Below are positions 1 through 8,066 of a DNA stretch of 64,000 nucleotides, piece after piece (the first letter of the stretch is position 1; each line of letters begins with the position of its first letter). Origin of the DNA: a virus; IMG/VR virus record IMGVR_UViG_3300035180_000978, positions 1 through 64,000 of that record; one strand, given 5' to 3'. Position numbers and translations under genes: made by a program. Under the pieces are notes generated by a model that saw nothing but the letters and a program-made list of their open reading frames with translations, had not been told where the DNA came from and ran no database searches.

Positions 1-119
1 TGACTCACGAGCCAGCCCTCTCCATGCGAGATCAAGTTCAGATCCCAAGGACCAATCAGCATGCCCGCAGCCGCCTGAATCAGGATGCAGCCTGGCCGCA
101 TCACCGTCTTGTCGAACAT
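1..119 (-). CDS. Partial unknown gene, N-terminus only
   Basis: An open frame starts with ATG at 119 and runs off the window edge with no stop, giving 39 residues that begin MFDKTVMRPG. It starts five bases after the stop of the metallopeptidase gene, which fits the tight spacing elsewhere. No Shine-Dalgarno sequence is obvious. The fragment is too short for any assignment. Confidence 0.5.
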   Translation of the reverse strand, partial: MFDKTVMRPGCILIQAAAGMLIGPWDLNLISHGEGWLVS

Positions 120-124
120 GACAG

Positions 125-808
125 TCAAAGGGAAGGGCCCGCGAGGAGTCGGTAACGAGCGGATCTGAGCCTTTCCCATTCCGTGTGCCGAATCCTTCTT
201 TCTTTTTTGTCGTACGCGTGCAGTTCCGTCCATCTGTCTGTCTCCCTTTTGCTGAATGTTGATCGACCCACCGCTTCGAGCTCGATGGGCAGTTTCCACC
301 AATCAGCCCTTTCGAAGGTTGGTCTATTGTCGTTGTCCAGAAGACCAACCAGCCGACATCGTCGGTAGCCTTCCTTCCACCACCTCGTGCTCCAGTAGTA
401 CGGGTAGCTGCCGAGCGCCACACCGTCTCCGACGACCCTCATCATGGTCCACTCTTGCCACTTCACGACGCGCTCGTAGTCGTACCGATCAAGCACCTCC
501 TTTGCGAGCGCGCGCTCGAACTGGAAGAGCATGTGCTCCTCTGGCTGCTGATCGATGGTCGAGTACGGCGCCTGCGTGATGACGTGTACAAGCTCGTGCA
601 GGTATACCTCTACACCTGCCTCAAGGCCACGGTTCGTTGCGAAGACGACCGTTTCTTCTTCTGGAACGCACCCGTGCACGTACGGGCCGCGGATGTTCTT
701 CTGCATGTCACCGAACGGCTTCCACTGAATCGTGACGCCGTACACCGTCGCGAGCTGGTTGATGACGATGTCAGGGTTCCATCTCTTGGGCGGTACCCGG
801 TACCTCAC
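125..808 (-). CDS. Putative zinc metallopeptidase (HELVH motif)
   Basis: The protein has 227 residues from a GTG start at 808, chosen because that GTG overlaps the upstream stop codon by four bases (GTGA) and a GGAAAG sequence lies just before it. A longer frame upstream would overlap a plausible Cys-rich gene. The HELVH sequence at about residues 71-75 matches the HExxH zinc-binding and catalytic motif of metallopeptidases. No signal peptide or membrane segment is visible, so it probably acts in the cytoplasm. The third zinc ligand and the substrate cannot be recognised. The motif-A palindrome (792-804) overlaps the first codons. The peptidase call rests on the single motif and is tentative. 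Confidence 0.55.
   Translation of the reverse strand: MRYRVPPKRWNPDIVINQLATVYGVTIQWKPFGDMQKNIRGPYVHGCVPEEETVVFATNRGLEAGVEVYLHELVHVITQAPYSTIDQQPEEHMLFQFERALAKEVLDRYDYERVVKWQEWTMMRVVGDGVALGSYPYYWSTRWWKEGYRRCRLVGLLDNDNRPTFERADWWKLPIELEAVGRSTFSKRETDRWTELHAYDKKERRIRHTEWERLRSARYRLLAGPSL
792..804. repeat. Motif A palindrome, perfect copy
   Basis: GGTACCCGGTACC is a 13-bp odd palindrome lying within four bases of the GTG start of the metallopeptidase gene. It is the best copy of the dispersed GTACC-C/G-GGTAC family. Confidence 0.7.
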
Positions 809-1014
809 TCTTTCCGATGCGGGTCCGCCTGTATCATCAGACCCATCATCGTCGACGCCTGCTCTCGATGAGCTGCGTAGTCTGGGTGCTCTTGCAGCTT
901 GCATTCCTTTGGATTTTTGCACGGACATCTCCCACGCTCGCTTCCGCTCAAACACGTCATGCGGCAGTAGCTCTCAAAGAGCTGCTCGTCGTCGTAGTCA
1001 TTTGGCTCGCTCAT
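805..1014 (-). CDS. Small Cys-rich protein, unknown
   Basis: This 69-residue protein starts at an ATG that overlaps the upstream stop by four bases (ATGA). It carries a cysteine group in its middle (CRMTC, then CPCKNPKEC), which suggests a small metal site. Its own stop overlaps the next GTG start, so it sits in a chain of translationally coupled genes. No family is recognised. Confidence 0.6.
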   Translation of the reverse strand: MSEPNDYDDEQLFESYCRMTCLSGSERGRCPCKNPKECKLQEHPDYAAHREQASTMMGLMIQADPHRKE

Positions 1015-1286
1015 CTGTCACCCACGTCGTGGTGAAACACGTCGTAGTAGTCAGCCGCATCATCGTCGTCGTAGGCGAAACCGAGAGCGCGATAGCGTTC
1101 CTTTCCCTCTTCTCGCTTGCGGTCCCGTTCGTCCCAGGCTTCGTCCAAGCTGGCTGAAACAAGCTCCAGGAGGTCGCCGAGCCCGAGAGGCTCTGGGCTC
1201 CGCAAGCGATTGCGCAGACGCATCTTGGTGACCGCTCGGCGCGCCTGTCCCTTGAGGGACTCTTTCGCCCTCTTCACGATATCCAT
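1011..1286 (-). CDS. Small hypothetical protein with acidic tail
   Basis: The gene encodes 91 residues starting MDIVKRAKES. The ATG at 1286 follows an excellent AAGGAGG at 1293-1299. An upstream in-frame TTG would add two residues but lies too close to the Shine-Dalgarno. The N-terminal half is basic and helical and the C-terminal part is acidic (DDDDAADYYD). A motif-B palindrome (1201-1214) encodes its RNRLRS segment. Function unknown. Confidence 0.65.
   Translation of the reverse strand: MDIVKRAKESLKGQARRAVTKMRLRNRLRSPEPLGLGDLLELVSASLDEAWDERDRKREEGKERYRALGFAYDDDDAADYYDVFHHDVGDR
1201..1214. repeat. Motif B palindrome variant
   Basis: CGCAAGCGATTGCG matches the dispersed CGCAAG-NN-CTTGCG motif at 13 of 14 positions and lies inside the gene at 1011-1286. 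An identical variant occurs at 42174. Confidence 0.65.
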
Positions 1287-1305
1287 GACCAACCTCCTTG
1301 TCGTT

Positions 1306-1557
1306 CTACTTCTCGTAGCCGACGTCGTTCAGGAACGCTTTCCCAGTCGGAGACCCGAGCCACTGAATAACGGTGGCAGCAACGATCTTGTCGCGCTCGC
1401 TTGGCTCCGGTGGGTGAGATCCGTCACCATCGCCAACGTAGAGGGCGTGAGCAAGCGTGCTACCGTGCCTATTCCACCTGTCCCACCACATGGCGAACTT
1501 GGCTTCCTCCGGATTGCTCTTGAGCCGATGTGCGTTCAGACCCGCAACCTTGCTCAT
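1306..1557 (-). CDS. Small hypothetical protein
   Basis: The gene encodes 83 residues from an ATG at 1557 that overlaps the upstream stop by four bases (ATGA). The sequence begins MSKVAGLNAH and contains a tryptophan-rich WWDRWNRHGS segment near residue 26. No family is recognised. Confidence 0.6.
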   Translation of the reverse strand: MSKVAGLNAHRLKSNPEEAKFAMWWDRWNRHGSTLAHALYVGDGDGSHPPEPSERDKIVAATVIQWLGSPTGKAFLNDVGYEK

Positions 1558-1841
1558 GCGACACCGACCATGCCGATGCATCCGAAGTCGATGACGACAA
1601 AGTCCGTCTCCGGAAGGACCAGGTTCATCGTCTGAACCTTCTCTCCGCTCACGTGCTTCTGCCAAGCCCTGTACGCCCTGACGCGACGCTTTCGTCGTCC
1701 CTTGTTGTCGTCGAGAGCGTGCAGATCTCGAGCGAGCTGGAGCTCTCTCTGGAGCTTGATGCCCACAGGGCAGTGCACGCCCTTGGCGCAGCGTCTGCAC
1801 ATAGGGGTGGCTCGCTTCTTATCCGGTGCCCTCTCTTCCAT
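1554..1841 (-). CDS. Small basic protein with CxxC site
   Basis: This 95-residue protein starts at ATG 1841 behind a strong GGAGAAGG. The N-terminus holds a CRRCAKGVHC cysteine group that could bind zinc. The middle is highly basic (RRKRRVRAYRAW), as in small nucleic-acid-binding proteins, and the C-terminus is hydrophobic. The gene overlaps the upstream gene by 23 bases. The binding role is inferred from composition only. Confidence 0.6.
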   Translation of the reverse strand: MEERAPDKKRATPMCRRCAKGVHCPVGIKLQRELQLARDLHALDDNKGRRKRRVRAYRAWQKHVSGEKVQTMNLVLPETDFVVIDFGCIGMVGVA

Positions 1842-2328
1842 CGTCCTTCTCCTCTTCGTCGTCGAGAATCAACTGTCTCGGATTTGTCTTGCCGTTCACG
1901 AACGTTTCGAGCTCGCCCTTGGCTCTGGTCACCAAGTATGCCGCACGAGCGAACGCAGTGGAGCAGCCTTTTCGGTACATTGCTCGCCACGTCTTGAACA
2001 CCGGAAGCATGACTTCGGCTGGGGCCGTGCCCCACATCTCCATGTTCAGCCTGAAGTGCTGCGCTTTGCCGGCCTTCATGGCGCTGACATGTGCGCAGTT
2101 CGAATCCTTCTGCTGAACGAAGAAATCGTCAGGCCCGAGCCACTGCTCGAATGGGATCAGCACCTTGTGCTCCTTCCACATACGGCGAGGCACGAGTCCA
2201 AGGATTCGCGACTCTCCGTCTCGTAGAAGAAACAACTCTGCGTAGTACTCATCGAGACCGCCGCAATCGACGAACTCGATCTCGTGCTCCGCGCCTTCCA
2301 GTCCGTTGTCACGTACAAAGACGGTCAC
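1819..2328 (-). CDS. Hypothetical protein
   Basis: The gene encodes 169 residues from a GTG start at 2328 with GAGGG about ten bases upstream. The acidic C-terminus ends in DDEEEKDDGRE. No domain is recognised. It is the first gene after an 85-base gap holding two inverted repeats, so it may head a transcription unit with its own operator. Confidence 0.6.
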   Translation of the reverse strand: MTVFVRDNGLEGAEHEIEFVDCGGLDEYYAELFLLRDGESRILGLVPRRMWKEHKVLIPFEQWLGPDDFFVQQKDSNCAHVSAMKAGKAQHFRLNMEMWGTAPAEVMLPVFKTWRAMYRKGCSTAFARAAYLVTRAKGELETFVNGKTNPRQLILDDEEEKDDGREGTG

Positions 2329-2351
2329 GGCTGACGATCCCTCATACTGCT

Positions 2352-2366
2352 TTCGTACACTACGAA
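2352..2366. promoter_or_regulatory. Candidate operator, inverted repeat
   Basis: TTCGTA-CAC-TACGAA is a perfect 15-bp interrupted palindrome in the gap upstream of the gene at 1819-2328. Its TTCG-N7-CGAA skeleton and flanking TCCTTCGTA are shared with the inverted repeat upstream of the dioxygenase gene near 21.0 kb. No convincing -35/-10 pair was found here. Confidence 0.45.
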
Positions 2367-2389
2367 GGAGCCACGTTCCAGTGCAGTTT

Positions 2390-2405
2390 ACAAGTTACGA
2401 CTTGT
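2390..2405 (-). terminator. Weak hairpin after the HD gene
   Basis: ACAAGT-TACG-ACTTGT is a perfect 6-bp stem with a 4-base loop, located just after the stop of the gene at 2414-3079. There is no T-run on the transcribed strand, so it may be an operator or an RNA-stabilising hairpin rather than a terminator. Confidence 0.3.
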
Positions 2406-2413
2406 GATCCCAC

Positions 2414-3079
2414 TTAGAAGGCTGGCGTAGGCTCTCCGAGAGCTTCCGTAACCTCTTTGGGCGGCGGAGATGAGGAGAAGGTGGGGTTGCTCACATGGTA
2501 GACCGACTGGCCGTTGTGGAGCATCTTCCATAGCATGTCGGCCGTCTTCAAAAACTGCATCAGCGCCTCCTCCGGGCCCACCGGGGCAACAAGGAACGCG
2601 TACGGCTGAGCAAGGTTCCATCCCTTGGTGGACGCGACGAGAGTCTTTGCCTCGGTGGCAAGGACCCGTCGATCCGCTTCCTTCACCGGATCTGGCAGGT
2701 CGCCGGCGAACAGTCCGAATCGAGTCATGATGACGTCGTGCAGCTTGGCTTCGTGCTCCAGGTACATCTCCCCTATCCTGGTCCCGATCTTGAGCGGGCT
2801 AATCAGATCTCCGAGGTACGCCTCCGCGGCGTCATGCAGAAGTCCCTGCATCGCCATTAGCGGCCCGTGCGATCCGAGCAGGATAGTGGCACAGATCGTC
2901 GAGTGCTGCGCCACCGAGTAGAACCTCAGACTGTGTCCGAGGTAACGACACTGTTTCGACAGTGACTGCGCAATGTCGAGCAGGAAGACCTCCTCTGGTC
3001 TTGGATCGAGCGGATAGAACCTACCTCCGCTCCACGTCCCCATCCACGGTCCGATTCTCTCGTCAGTGCCCTCACTCAT
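2414..3079 (-). CDS. HD-domain phosphohydrolase (YfbR-like nucleotidase)
   Basis: The protein has 221 residues starting at ATG 3079 behind AGGAGATC. The layout is that of phage HD phosphohydrolases: a G-x-FYPLDP segment near residue 20, DIAQSLS near 35, YSVAQHS with H59, LLHDAAEA with H82-D83 and E86, and GDL-SPLK with D91. These are the metal-binding HD signature residues. The family includes YfbR-type 5'-deoxynucleotidases, which dephosphorylate dNMPs. The adjacent dNMP kinase and nearby ThyX make deoxynucleotide pool control the likely role. The exact substrate cannot be read from the sequence. Confidence 0.85.
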   Translation of the reverse strand: MSEGTDERIGPWMGTWSGGRFYPLDPRPEEVFLLDIAQSLSKQCRYLGHSLRFYSVAQHSTICATILLGSHGPLMAMQGLLHDAAEAYLGDLISPLKIGTRIGEMYLEHEAKLHDVIMTRFGLFAGDLPDPVKEADRRVLATEAKTLVASTKGWNLAQPYAFLVAPVGPEEALMQFLKTADMLWKMLHNGQSVYHVSNPTFSSSPPPKEVTEALGEPTPAF

Positions 3080-3088
3080 GTCGATCTC

Positions 3089-3817
3089 CTATCTCAGCCA
3101 GAGCCCTTCTACCGATCGATGCTCTCCATCGAGAAACGATCGATACATCGTGATGGCTATATCTCTCAAGTGACCAAGGCTCGAATCGTTATCGATCACC
3201 GCATCGAAGAACATGTCGTCCATGTCGTCCTGCATCGTCTCACTGATGTGAACGCTTCTTGCGCCAGTGAGACCTGGTTCCCGGCGACGAACTCGAACAA
3301 CCTTGTGGCCCAGCGAACGTAGCCGCTTCATGTCGTTCGTGTTACGAACGTCGGTGATGAGCACCGCCGGGATCGGATCACGTGCGACGGTAGAACCGAA
3401 GATGCCGTCCGCTGGCGAATACCAGGTACCTTCACTCTCAAGCAACAGCTTGGCCTGAGACAATACGAGGTCGATCCAGACAGGATCGTACAGCTCGCGA
3501 AGACCCTCCAGCATGACCTGGAACGTCCTCCTCGGCGTCAGATGCGTCTCCATGACATGGTCGTGATCGCCTCTGTAGATCGCAGCCTTGTGTTCTGCTT
3601 CCGCGACCGCAAGCATCTTCGAGCTCAGCGGAAATCTGAGGTCCTGAGCCTCTTTCTTGTTACCCCAGAGCTGCTCGTGCGTAAAGCCGAAGCAGTCTCT
3701 CAGGAATCGTTTTCCTGGATCGGACATGGCCATACTGAAGGCGCCAACCTGGTTGCGGACTGCTTCGGCAACAGAGTCTTTTCCAGACCTGGCCTTTCCA
3801 CTGATCCCTATGATCAT
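3089..3817 (-). CDS. Deoxynucleoside monophosphate kinase
   Basis: The protein has 242 residues from ATG 3817, chosen because it overlaps the upstream stop by four bases (ATGA). A P-loop GKARSGKDS lies at residues 7-15. The following FSMAMSDPGK and Arg-rich segments fit the dNMP kinase family found in T4 (gp1) and T5-like phages, which phosphorylates dNMPs to dNDPs using ATP in the cytoplasm. It lies beside an HD nucleotidase and upstream of ThyX. Some relatives act on modified nucleotides such as 5-hydroxymethyl-dNMP. That possibility is relevant because the window carries modification-type genes, but nothing in the sequence decides it. Confidence 0.8.
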   Translation of the reverse strand: MIIGISGKARSGKDSVAEAVRNQVGAFSMAMSDPGKRFLRDCFGFTHEQLWGNKKEAQDLRFPLSSKMLAVAEAEHKAAIYRGDHDHVMETHLTPRRTFQVMLEGLRELYDPVWIDLVLSQAKLLLESEGTWYSPADGIFGSTVARDPIPAVLITDVRNTNDMKRLRSLGHKVVRVRRREPGLTGARSVHISETMQDDMDDMFFDAVIDNDSSLGHLRDIAITMYRSFLDGEHRSVEGLWLR

Positions 3818-4695
3818 TGCCACCACGTGATCTCTGCGTAGCCTGTCCCACCGACCGCACCAGCTCCACCGCTACTGTTAAATCCACCGATCTGGTTTCC
3901 GCCACCACCAGAGCCGCCTGAAGCACCTGCTCCACTGTTGGGCGCGGGTGACACGCCATCAATACCGATGGTCGAGGCGAGGGGAACGTTGCTACCGTTG
4001 CTACCGTTCTGGCCAGCTCCACCTGGACCGCCAGGACCCGCTCCGCCGCCACCAGATCCACAGCCGCCGATGCCGCCGTTGTTGGCCCCTCCGATGGACA
4101 GTGCTCCTCCTGCGTTTCCGTTCTTGCTGTTCGCTCCAGAGGCGGCGCCGCTGGAGATCGTGGACCCTCCAGAACCAGACCAGCCACCGTCGCCGTGAGC
4201 TCGTCTTGTCAGTCCGGCACCGTCCTGGATGCCTGACGTTCCAGTGGACGTTGGAAACTCGACGGTAGCGCTCTTGGCCGCACAGCCACCAAGCGTGATG
4301 TACGGGGTGGCCGAGATGCCGAGCGTTCCGCGTCCGCCACCGGCACCTGATGCGGTGTACGTGTTGGCGCCGATCTGAATCGTGGTGTCTCCACCATCGC
4401 CTCCGTGACCGCCAGCTCCACCGTTGGTCGCGCCCGCCACGCCCGCCGTTCCGCCCGCACCAAGGGTGACGGTAATCGTGTCGCCGGGGGTGACCGGAAC
4501 GAACTGGTCTACTTCCTGAGACCCGGCTCCACCAGAGCCTCCGCAAGCCGTTATTGTGGTTGCCCCCTGCTGGCCTCCACATCCGCCGCCGCCGCCGCCG
4601 CCGCCTCCCCAGAAGCGAAGGTGCATCATGAACACATTCGGCGGGACGGCGAACGAGCCGGATGTGGTGAACTTCTTCTGCTGCGGTCGAGCCAT
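3814..4695 (-). CDS. Glycine-rich phage tail adhesin
   Basis: This 293-residue protein starts at ATG 4695. The N-terminus has the tail-fibre type pattern F-T-TSGSFAVPPNV followed by a run of nine glycines. The body consists of glycine-rich stretches (GGAGGHGGDGG, GGCGSGGGG and similar) and the C-terminus ends in GTGYAEITWWQ. Such proteins form polyglycine-II or collagen-like sandwiches at the tips of phage tail fibres and bind host surface receptors. It follows the large tail appendage gene by 24 bases, so the two probably assemble together. The Gly-rich composition makes fine family placement uncertain. Confidence 0.8.
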   Translation of the reverse strand: MARPQQKKFTTSGSFAVPPNVFMMHLRFWGGGGGGGGGCGGQQGATTITACGGSGGAGSQEVDQFVPVTPGDTITVTLGAGGTAGVAGATNGGAGGHGGDGGDTTIQIGANTYTASGAGGGRGTLGISATPYITLGGCAAKSATVEFPTSTGTSGIQDGAGLTRRAHGDGGWSGSGGSTISSGAASGANSKNGNAGGALSIGGANNGGIGGCGSGGGGAGPGGPGGAGQNGSNGSNVPLASTIGIDGVSPAPNSGAGASGGSGGGGNQIGGFNSSGGAGAVGGTGYAEITWWQ

Positions 4696-4719
4696 GTTCT
4701 ACCTCATCAGTCTACACAT

Positions 4720-6642
4720 TCAGCAAGAAAACAAGTGCCAGTCAACGCCATCTGACTTCAGCACCCAGCGACCACCTGGCATGTTCAGCTCGTAGTCCGC
4801 TGCTACGCCATCGATCTTCTCCGTACCGAAGCGCGTCAGCGTAATCCCTGCGCCCAACGCCAGCAGGAACGAGTTGTCCGCCATCATCAAGCTTCGACCC
4901 TTGAAGAGAGCCGGATTGATGAGAGCATACGTGATCGATCCAGCGGTGAAGGTGACGAACTTGTCGTGCCCACCGGCACTGTCCATCGTGTCGGCAATGC
5001 CGATGGCGCGCGTGATGCCGACAACGCTGTCAACCTCATCCCAGCCGCTCTCTGTCCAGTTCGTGTCGTTTGCAGCGAGGCGTACGTAGCCGATGACATC
5101 GGCTTGGGCATTCAGGAACCCCACGGACAGTTTCACGGCCGCGGTGCCTGCGGTGTCTTTTGCCCATGTGAGCGTGACGTTCACGGTTGCAGCAGCATTC
5201 ACGGTAACGATGAACTCACCAGTCATCGAAACGTAGATGCGCGTCTTGGTCGTTCCGGAAGTAGGGACGCTCTCCCAGATCAGTGACACTGGAGCGACTC
5301 CGCCAGAGGCGTCGTGCGTGGTTGTGAGCGTCGGATCAAGAAGACTGGTCTTTCCAGAACCGAGTCTCATGCGTCCGAGCCATTGCAAGATCGGATGGTT
5401 CACGGTCCCGGCGTCTCGACGTCCCGCGTTCACAACCGCCTCTGCACCCGATGCATCCAAAGCGAGAGACAAAGCTCGAGCGAGGTCAGCAACGGCTGCT
5501 GCTCCACCGTTGGCGGGATCTGGCAGAAGCTGGAGCGCCGTGGCCATGACGCTCTGTGCGACGTCTTTCTTCAATACCTTGGCGGGCGTACGCGTGTCTG
5601 CCCACACTTCTGCATCATCGACACGAACGACGGCCGCATCGCTAGCTGCGACGATGTTGTCCGCAACAATCTCGAAGTGGCTGAGGAAGGCTGCCCCTGA
5701 CGGAACCTTGAACTTCTGATCGATCTGTCGATAGATCGCATCGACCGCGGTCATTGGAATCGTATAGACGGATGGCGCACCCATATCGACACCGTCGATG
5801 TCCTGGTAGTTCAGAACGATCTTGAGCGATCCTCCGGACGGAACCTGGAGGGCTTTTACCTTGAGGCGAACACGCATGTAGTCACCGACCGCGACCTGCG
5901 CATTGACGGCCTGACCGATCGATGACGAAACGGCTCCTGTCGCGTTCACCCACTGAAGCTCCATGCTTCGGGATTCACCGCTGTTGGCAGAGTCTGTCTT
6001 GATCGGAGTCCAGTAGCTGATCGAAGCGCCCGCCGGATTCTTGACCCAGTACCAGGCCGAGTATGGCCCCAGAGACCCAACCTCCGACTGCTCGAAGCTG
6101 CCGTTGCGAATGAGCTGTCTCGGGATGGTGGCGGCACGACCTGCTTCGGCCCACGCCTCCATGCGCAGCCCTGGCGTGATGTCTTCGTCCGCAATGGTAC
6201 CGGCACCCGGAACGCGGACCGTCCCGAGGATCGTGAGGATCGGCTTCTCTGTCGCTCCAGTAAACTGGTCTACTGGGTACAGCTGGTAGATGCGTAACGC
6301 GCCTGTGGTGGTCGCGCTCACCGTGTAGTTCACGTACAAGGCCAGGACGACCGTCTTGTTCGCGAAGGCCGTGAGGTCGATGTCGAAGTCGCCGCCGCTC
6401 TTTTTGACAGCGACACCGTGCTCGCCTCCGTTGAGCATGACCTGGGCTGCATGGTCCAGGAACGTCGGGTCTGCTTTCACTGTGACGTGAAGGTCCGTCA
6501 CGGACGGAACGAGATCGAAGCCTCTGTAGACGCCGCGCGCCGATGTGGCTCCGAGTTTTCGGTTGAGGCCATCGGAGACGTACTGCTCCAGCCAGTGGAG
6601 CGTAATTTCGGACGACGAGAACGTCAGCGCATCCGTGGACAT
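4720..6642 (-). CDS. Tail fibre or appendage protein with CBM-like domain
   Basis: The protein has 640 residues from ATG 6642; no clear Shine-Dalgarno is present. The N-terminal 180 residues are beta-rich and Ala/Thr/Val-rich. Near residue 175 an LIRNGSFEQ motif followed by aromatic residues (WYWVKN) resembles the start of a CBM4/9-type jelly-roll carbohydrate-binding domain, which ends near DDAEVWAD around residue 350. The C-terminus ends in a compact segment (GGRWVLKSDGVDWHLFSC) of the kind found at the receptor-binding end of fibres. Together with the adjacent glycine-rich adhesin this is the host-recognition module. An enzymatic activity was not found. Confidence 0.75.
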   Translation of the reverse strand: MSTDALTFSSSEITLHWLEQYVSDGLNRKLGATSARGVYRGFDLVPSVTDLHVTVKADPTFLDHAAQVMLNGGEHGVAVKKSGGDFDIDLTAFANKTVVLALYVNYTVSATTTGALRIYQLYPVDQFTGATEKPILTILGTVRVPGAGTIADEDITPGLRMEAWAEAGRAATIPRQLIRNGSFEQSEVGSLGPYSAWYWVKNPAGASISYWTPIKTDSANSGESRSMELQWVNATGAVSSSIGQAVNAQVAVGDYMRVRLKVKALQVPSGGSLKIVLNYQDIDGVDMGAPSVYTIPMTAVDAIYRQIDQKFKVPSGAAFLSHFEIVADNIVAASDAAVVRVDDAEVWADTRTPAKVLKKDVAQSVMATALQLLPDPANGGAAAVADLARALSLALDASGAEAVVNAGRRDAGTVNHPILQWLGRMRLGSGKTSLLDPTLTTTHDASGGVAPVSLIWESVPTSGTTKTRIYVSMTGEFIVTVNAAATVNVTLTWAKDTAGTAAVKLSVGFLNAQADVIGYVRLAANDTNWTESGWDEVDSVVGITRAIGIADTMDSAGGHDKFVTFTAGSITYALINPALFKGRSLMMADNSFLLALGAGITLTRFGTEKIDGVAADYELNMPGGRWVLKSDGVDWHLFSC

Positions 6643-6665
6643 GAGTCATTCATACCACGGCTCTT

Positions 6666-6974
6666 TTACACGGACGATGCTTCGACCTTTCGAATGGCGA
6701 ACGAACCGATCTTCGTTCTCAGGATGACAAGATCATCATCGAAGGGCCGTGCCTTCTGCGATTTGACGATGTGTGCATACTGATGCCGAGCCAACTCCAT
6801 AACGGCTTTCATTTCTTCCAGATCGGCCTCGAGGCACATCGTGGGCCAAACGCCACTGATAGCGACACCTTCGCGCGATACCGAGACCTCGCCCGAGTAG
6901 TATCCATCGTCGAGCTGGTATCGAACGACGATACCGCTCATGATCGTTGGCATGTCCTTACGCTTCCAGTTCAT
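6666..6974 (-). CDS. Hypothetical protein downstream of thyX
   Basis: The gene encodes 102 residues from an ATG that overlaps the thyX stop by four bases (ATGA), so its translation is coupled to thyX. It is mixed alpha/beta in composition with a Met- and Glu-rich middle (LEEMKAVMELARHQ). No family is recognised. Confidence 0.65.
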   Translation of the reverse strand: MNWKRKDMPTIMSGIVVRYQLDDGYYSGEVSVSREGVAISGVWPTMCLEADLEEMKAVMELARHQYAHIVKSQKARPFDDDLVILRTKIGSFAIRKVEASSV

Positions 6975-7873
6975 ACGGCCAGCCGATCAGTCACAGACAA
7001 ACCCTCGATCTCCATCAGCTCCGCCATGTTCGAGTTGTGCGCGAACAGAGACTCACCAGGAAGCGTCTTCCTGAGCTGCTCGAAGCCCCTGAAGTTGCCG
7101 GACCATGTCAGCTCTTCGAGTGCTCTCCCCGCGTGCTCGAACGGACTCATGTGGCCATTCGAGAGCAGTTTCGTGGCGAGCTCGATGTCGGCCTTCGGAT
7201 CTCGCTGACCATCATGCGTCAGGTACGAGACGCGTGCACAACGCCCTGCACAGATCATTTTGATGTCGTCTTCCGAGAAGCCTTCACGCAGAAGCTTGTT
7301 CTCGTCTGGAACGAGCGGTAGGTGCCAGCTACCAAATGGCATCTTCACCGGCTTTGCTGCCTTGATGACCTGGAGCATCTCGTGAGCCACCCAGGCAAGC
7401 TCGGGCTGGGCCATCGCGTGATCGCGTAGCCCATACCAGTTCATGAAGTTCGTGGCCGACACGAGCACAGTGATGTGCATCCACGGCTCAGTGAGCCTGT
7501 TGGCGATCTGCTTGTGAACATTCAGCCCACCTTTGTCCTTCGGCGATCCGAGCTTCCTGGCGTACTTGACCATGAGGTCGCGCGCTTCGAGCCAGATCCT
7601 CTTTGCCTCTTCGATGTCCTCTGTCGACAACTCTTGAGCGGCTTGCATGCCGGACTGGTTCTCTCCCCAGAACTTGGGCATAGCCGGATCTTCCGAGACT
7701 CGACTGAGCATCTTCTCGAGCGGGATGGCACGCGAACTGGCAGCATTGCGCGAGAACATACGGTGAGTCATGAGTTCACTATGACAAAACCTTGGATAAC
7801 TTAATTCCCACGTCGTCAGGCGAGCTCCAGTGGGACCAATGGAGTCAGCAATGATCTTGGCTGAATACGGCAT
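6971..7873 (-). CDS. thyX: FAD-dependent thymidylate synthase ThyX
   Basis: The protein has 300 residues from ATG 7873 with AAGAGG just upstream. The THRMFSRNAASSR segment at residues 36-48 is the ThyX signature (HR-x-S-x-N-S-R), and the PFEHAG motif in the C-terminal third is also typical. ThyX methylates dUMP to dTMP with methylene-tetrahydrofolate, NADPH and FAD, supplying dTTP for phage DNA synthesis. Its length is slightly above the common 220-260, with the extra in the middle. An HD nucleotidase and a dNMP kinase downstream complete a nucleotide-supply group. Catalysis on a non-standard pyrimidine cannot be excluded. Confidence 0.95.
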   Translation of the reverse strand: MPYSAKIIADSIGPTGARLTTWELSYPRFCHSELMTHRMFSRNAASSRAIPLEKMLSRVSEDPAMPKFWGENQSGMQAAQELSTEDIEEAKRIWLEARDLMVKYARKLGSPKDKGGLNVHKQIANRLTEPWMHITVLVSATNFMNWYGLRDHAMAQPELAWVAHEMLQVIKAAKPVKMPFGSWHLPLVPDENKLLREGFSEDDIKMICAGRCARVSYLTHDGQRDPKADIELATKLLSNGHMSPFEHAGRALEELTWSGNFRGFEQLRKTLPGESLFAHNSNMAELMEIEGLSVTDRLAV

Positions 7874-7919
7874 CCTCTTTCATCCTCTCTCGAAACTCAT
7901 CGCCGGTCATCGACGACTT

Positions 7920-8066
7920 TCAGAAGTTGCACGAGCGGTCATCCTCGTGGTCAGAACGACACTTCTTGCACCAGTATGCGAGGCCATCACGGCTCGCCTT
8001 GCATGGGCCGAACTCACTCGTCTTTCGATTCTTCTTGCACTCGTGGCACTCTTTGACTGCCACCAT
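7920..8066 (-). CDS. 48-residue zinc-finger protein
   Basis: ATG 8066 opens a 48-codon frame, preceded by AAAGAAG and AGGA and overlapping the end of the next gene upstream by 53 bases in another frame. The sequence reads MVAVKECHECKKNRKT and continues through FGPCKASRDGL to AYWCKKCRSDH. The CxxC - DGLxYxCKxC layout resembles the zinc-binding half of Endonuclease VII-like or HNH recombination proteins, but catalytic parts are missing. It sits immediately upstream of thyX. The codon pattern and Cys spacing support a real gene. Confidence 0.6.
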   Translation of the reverse strand: MVAVKECHECKKNRKTSEFGPCKASRDGLAYWCKKCRSDHEDDRSCNF

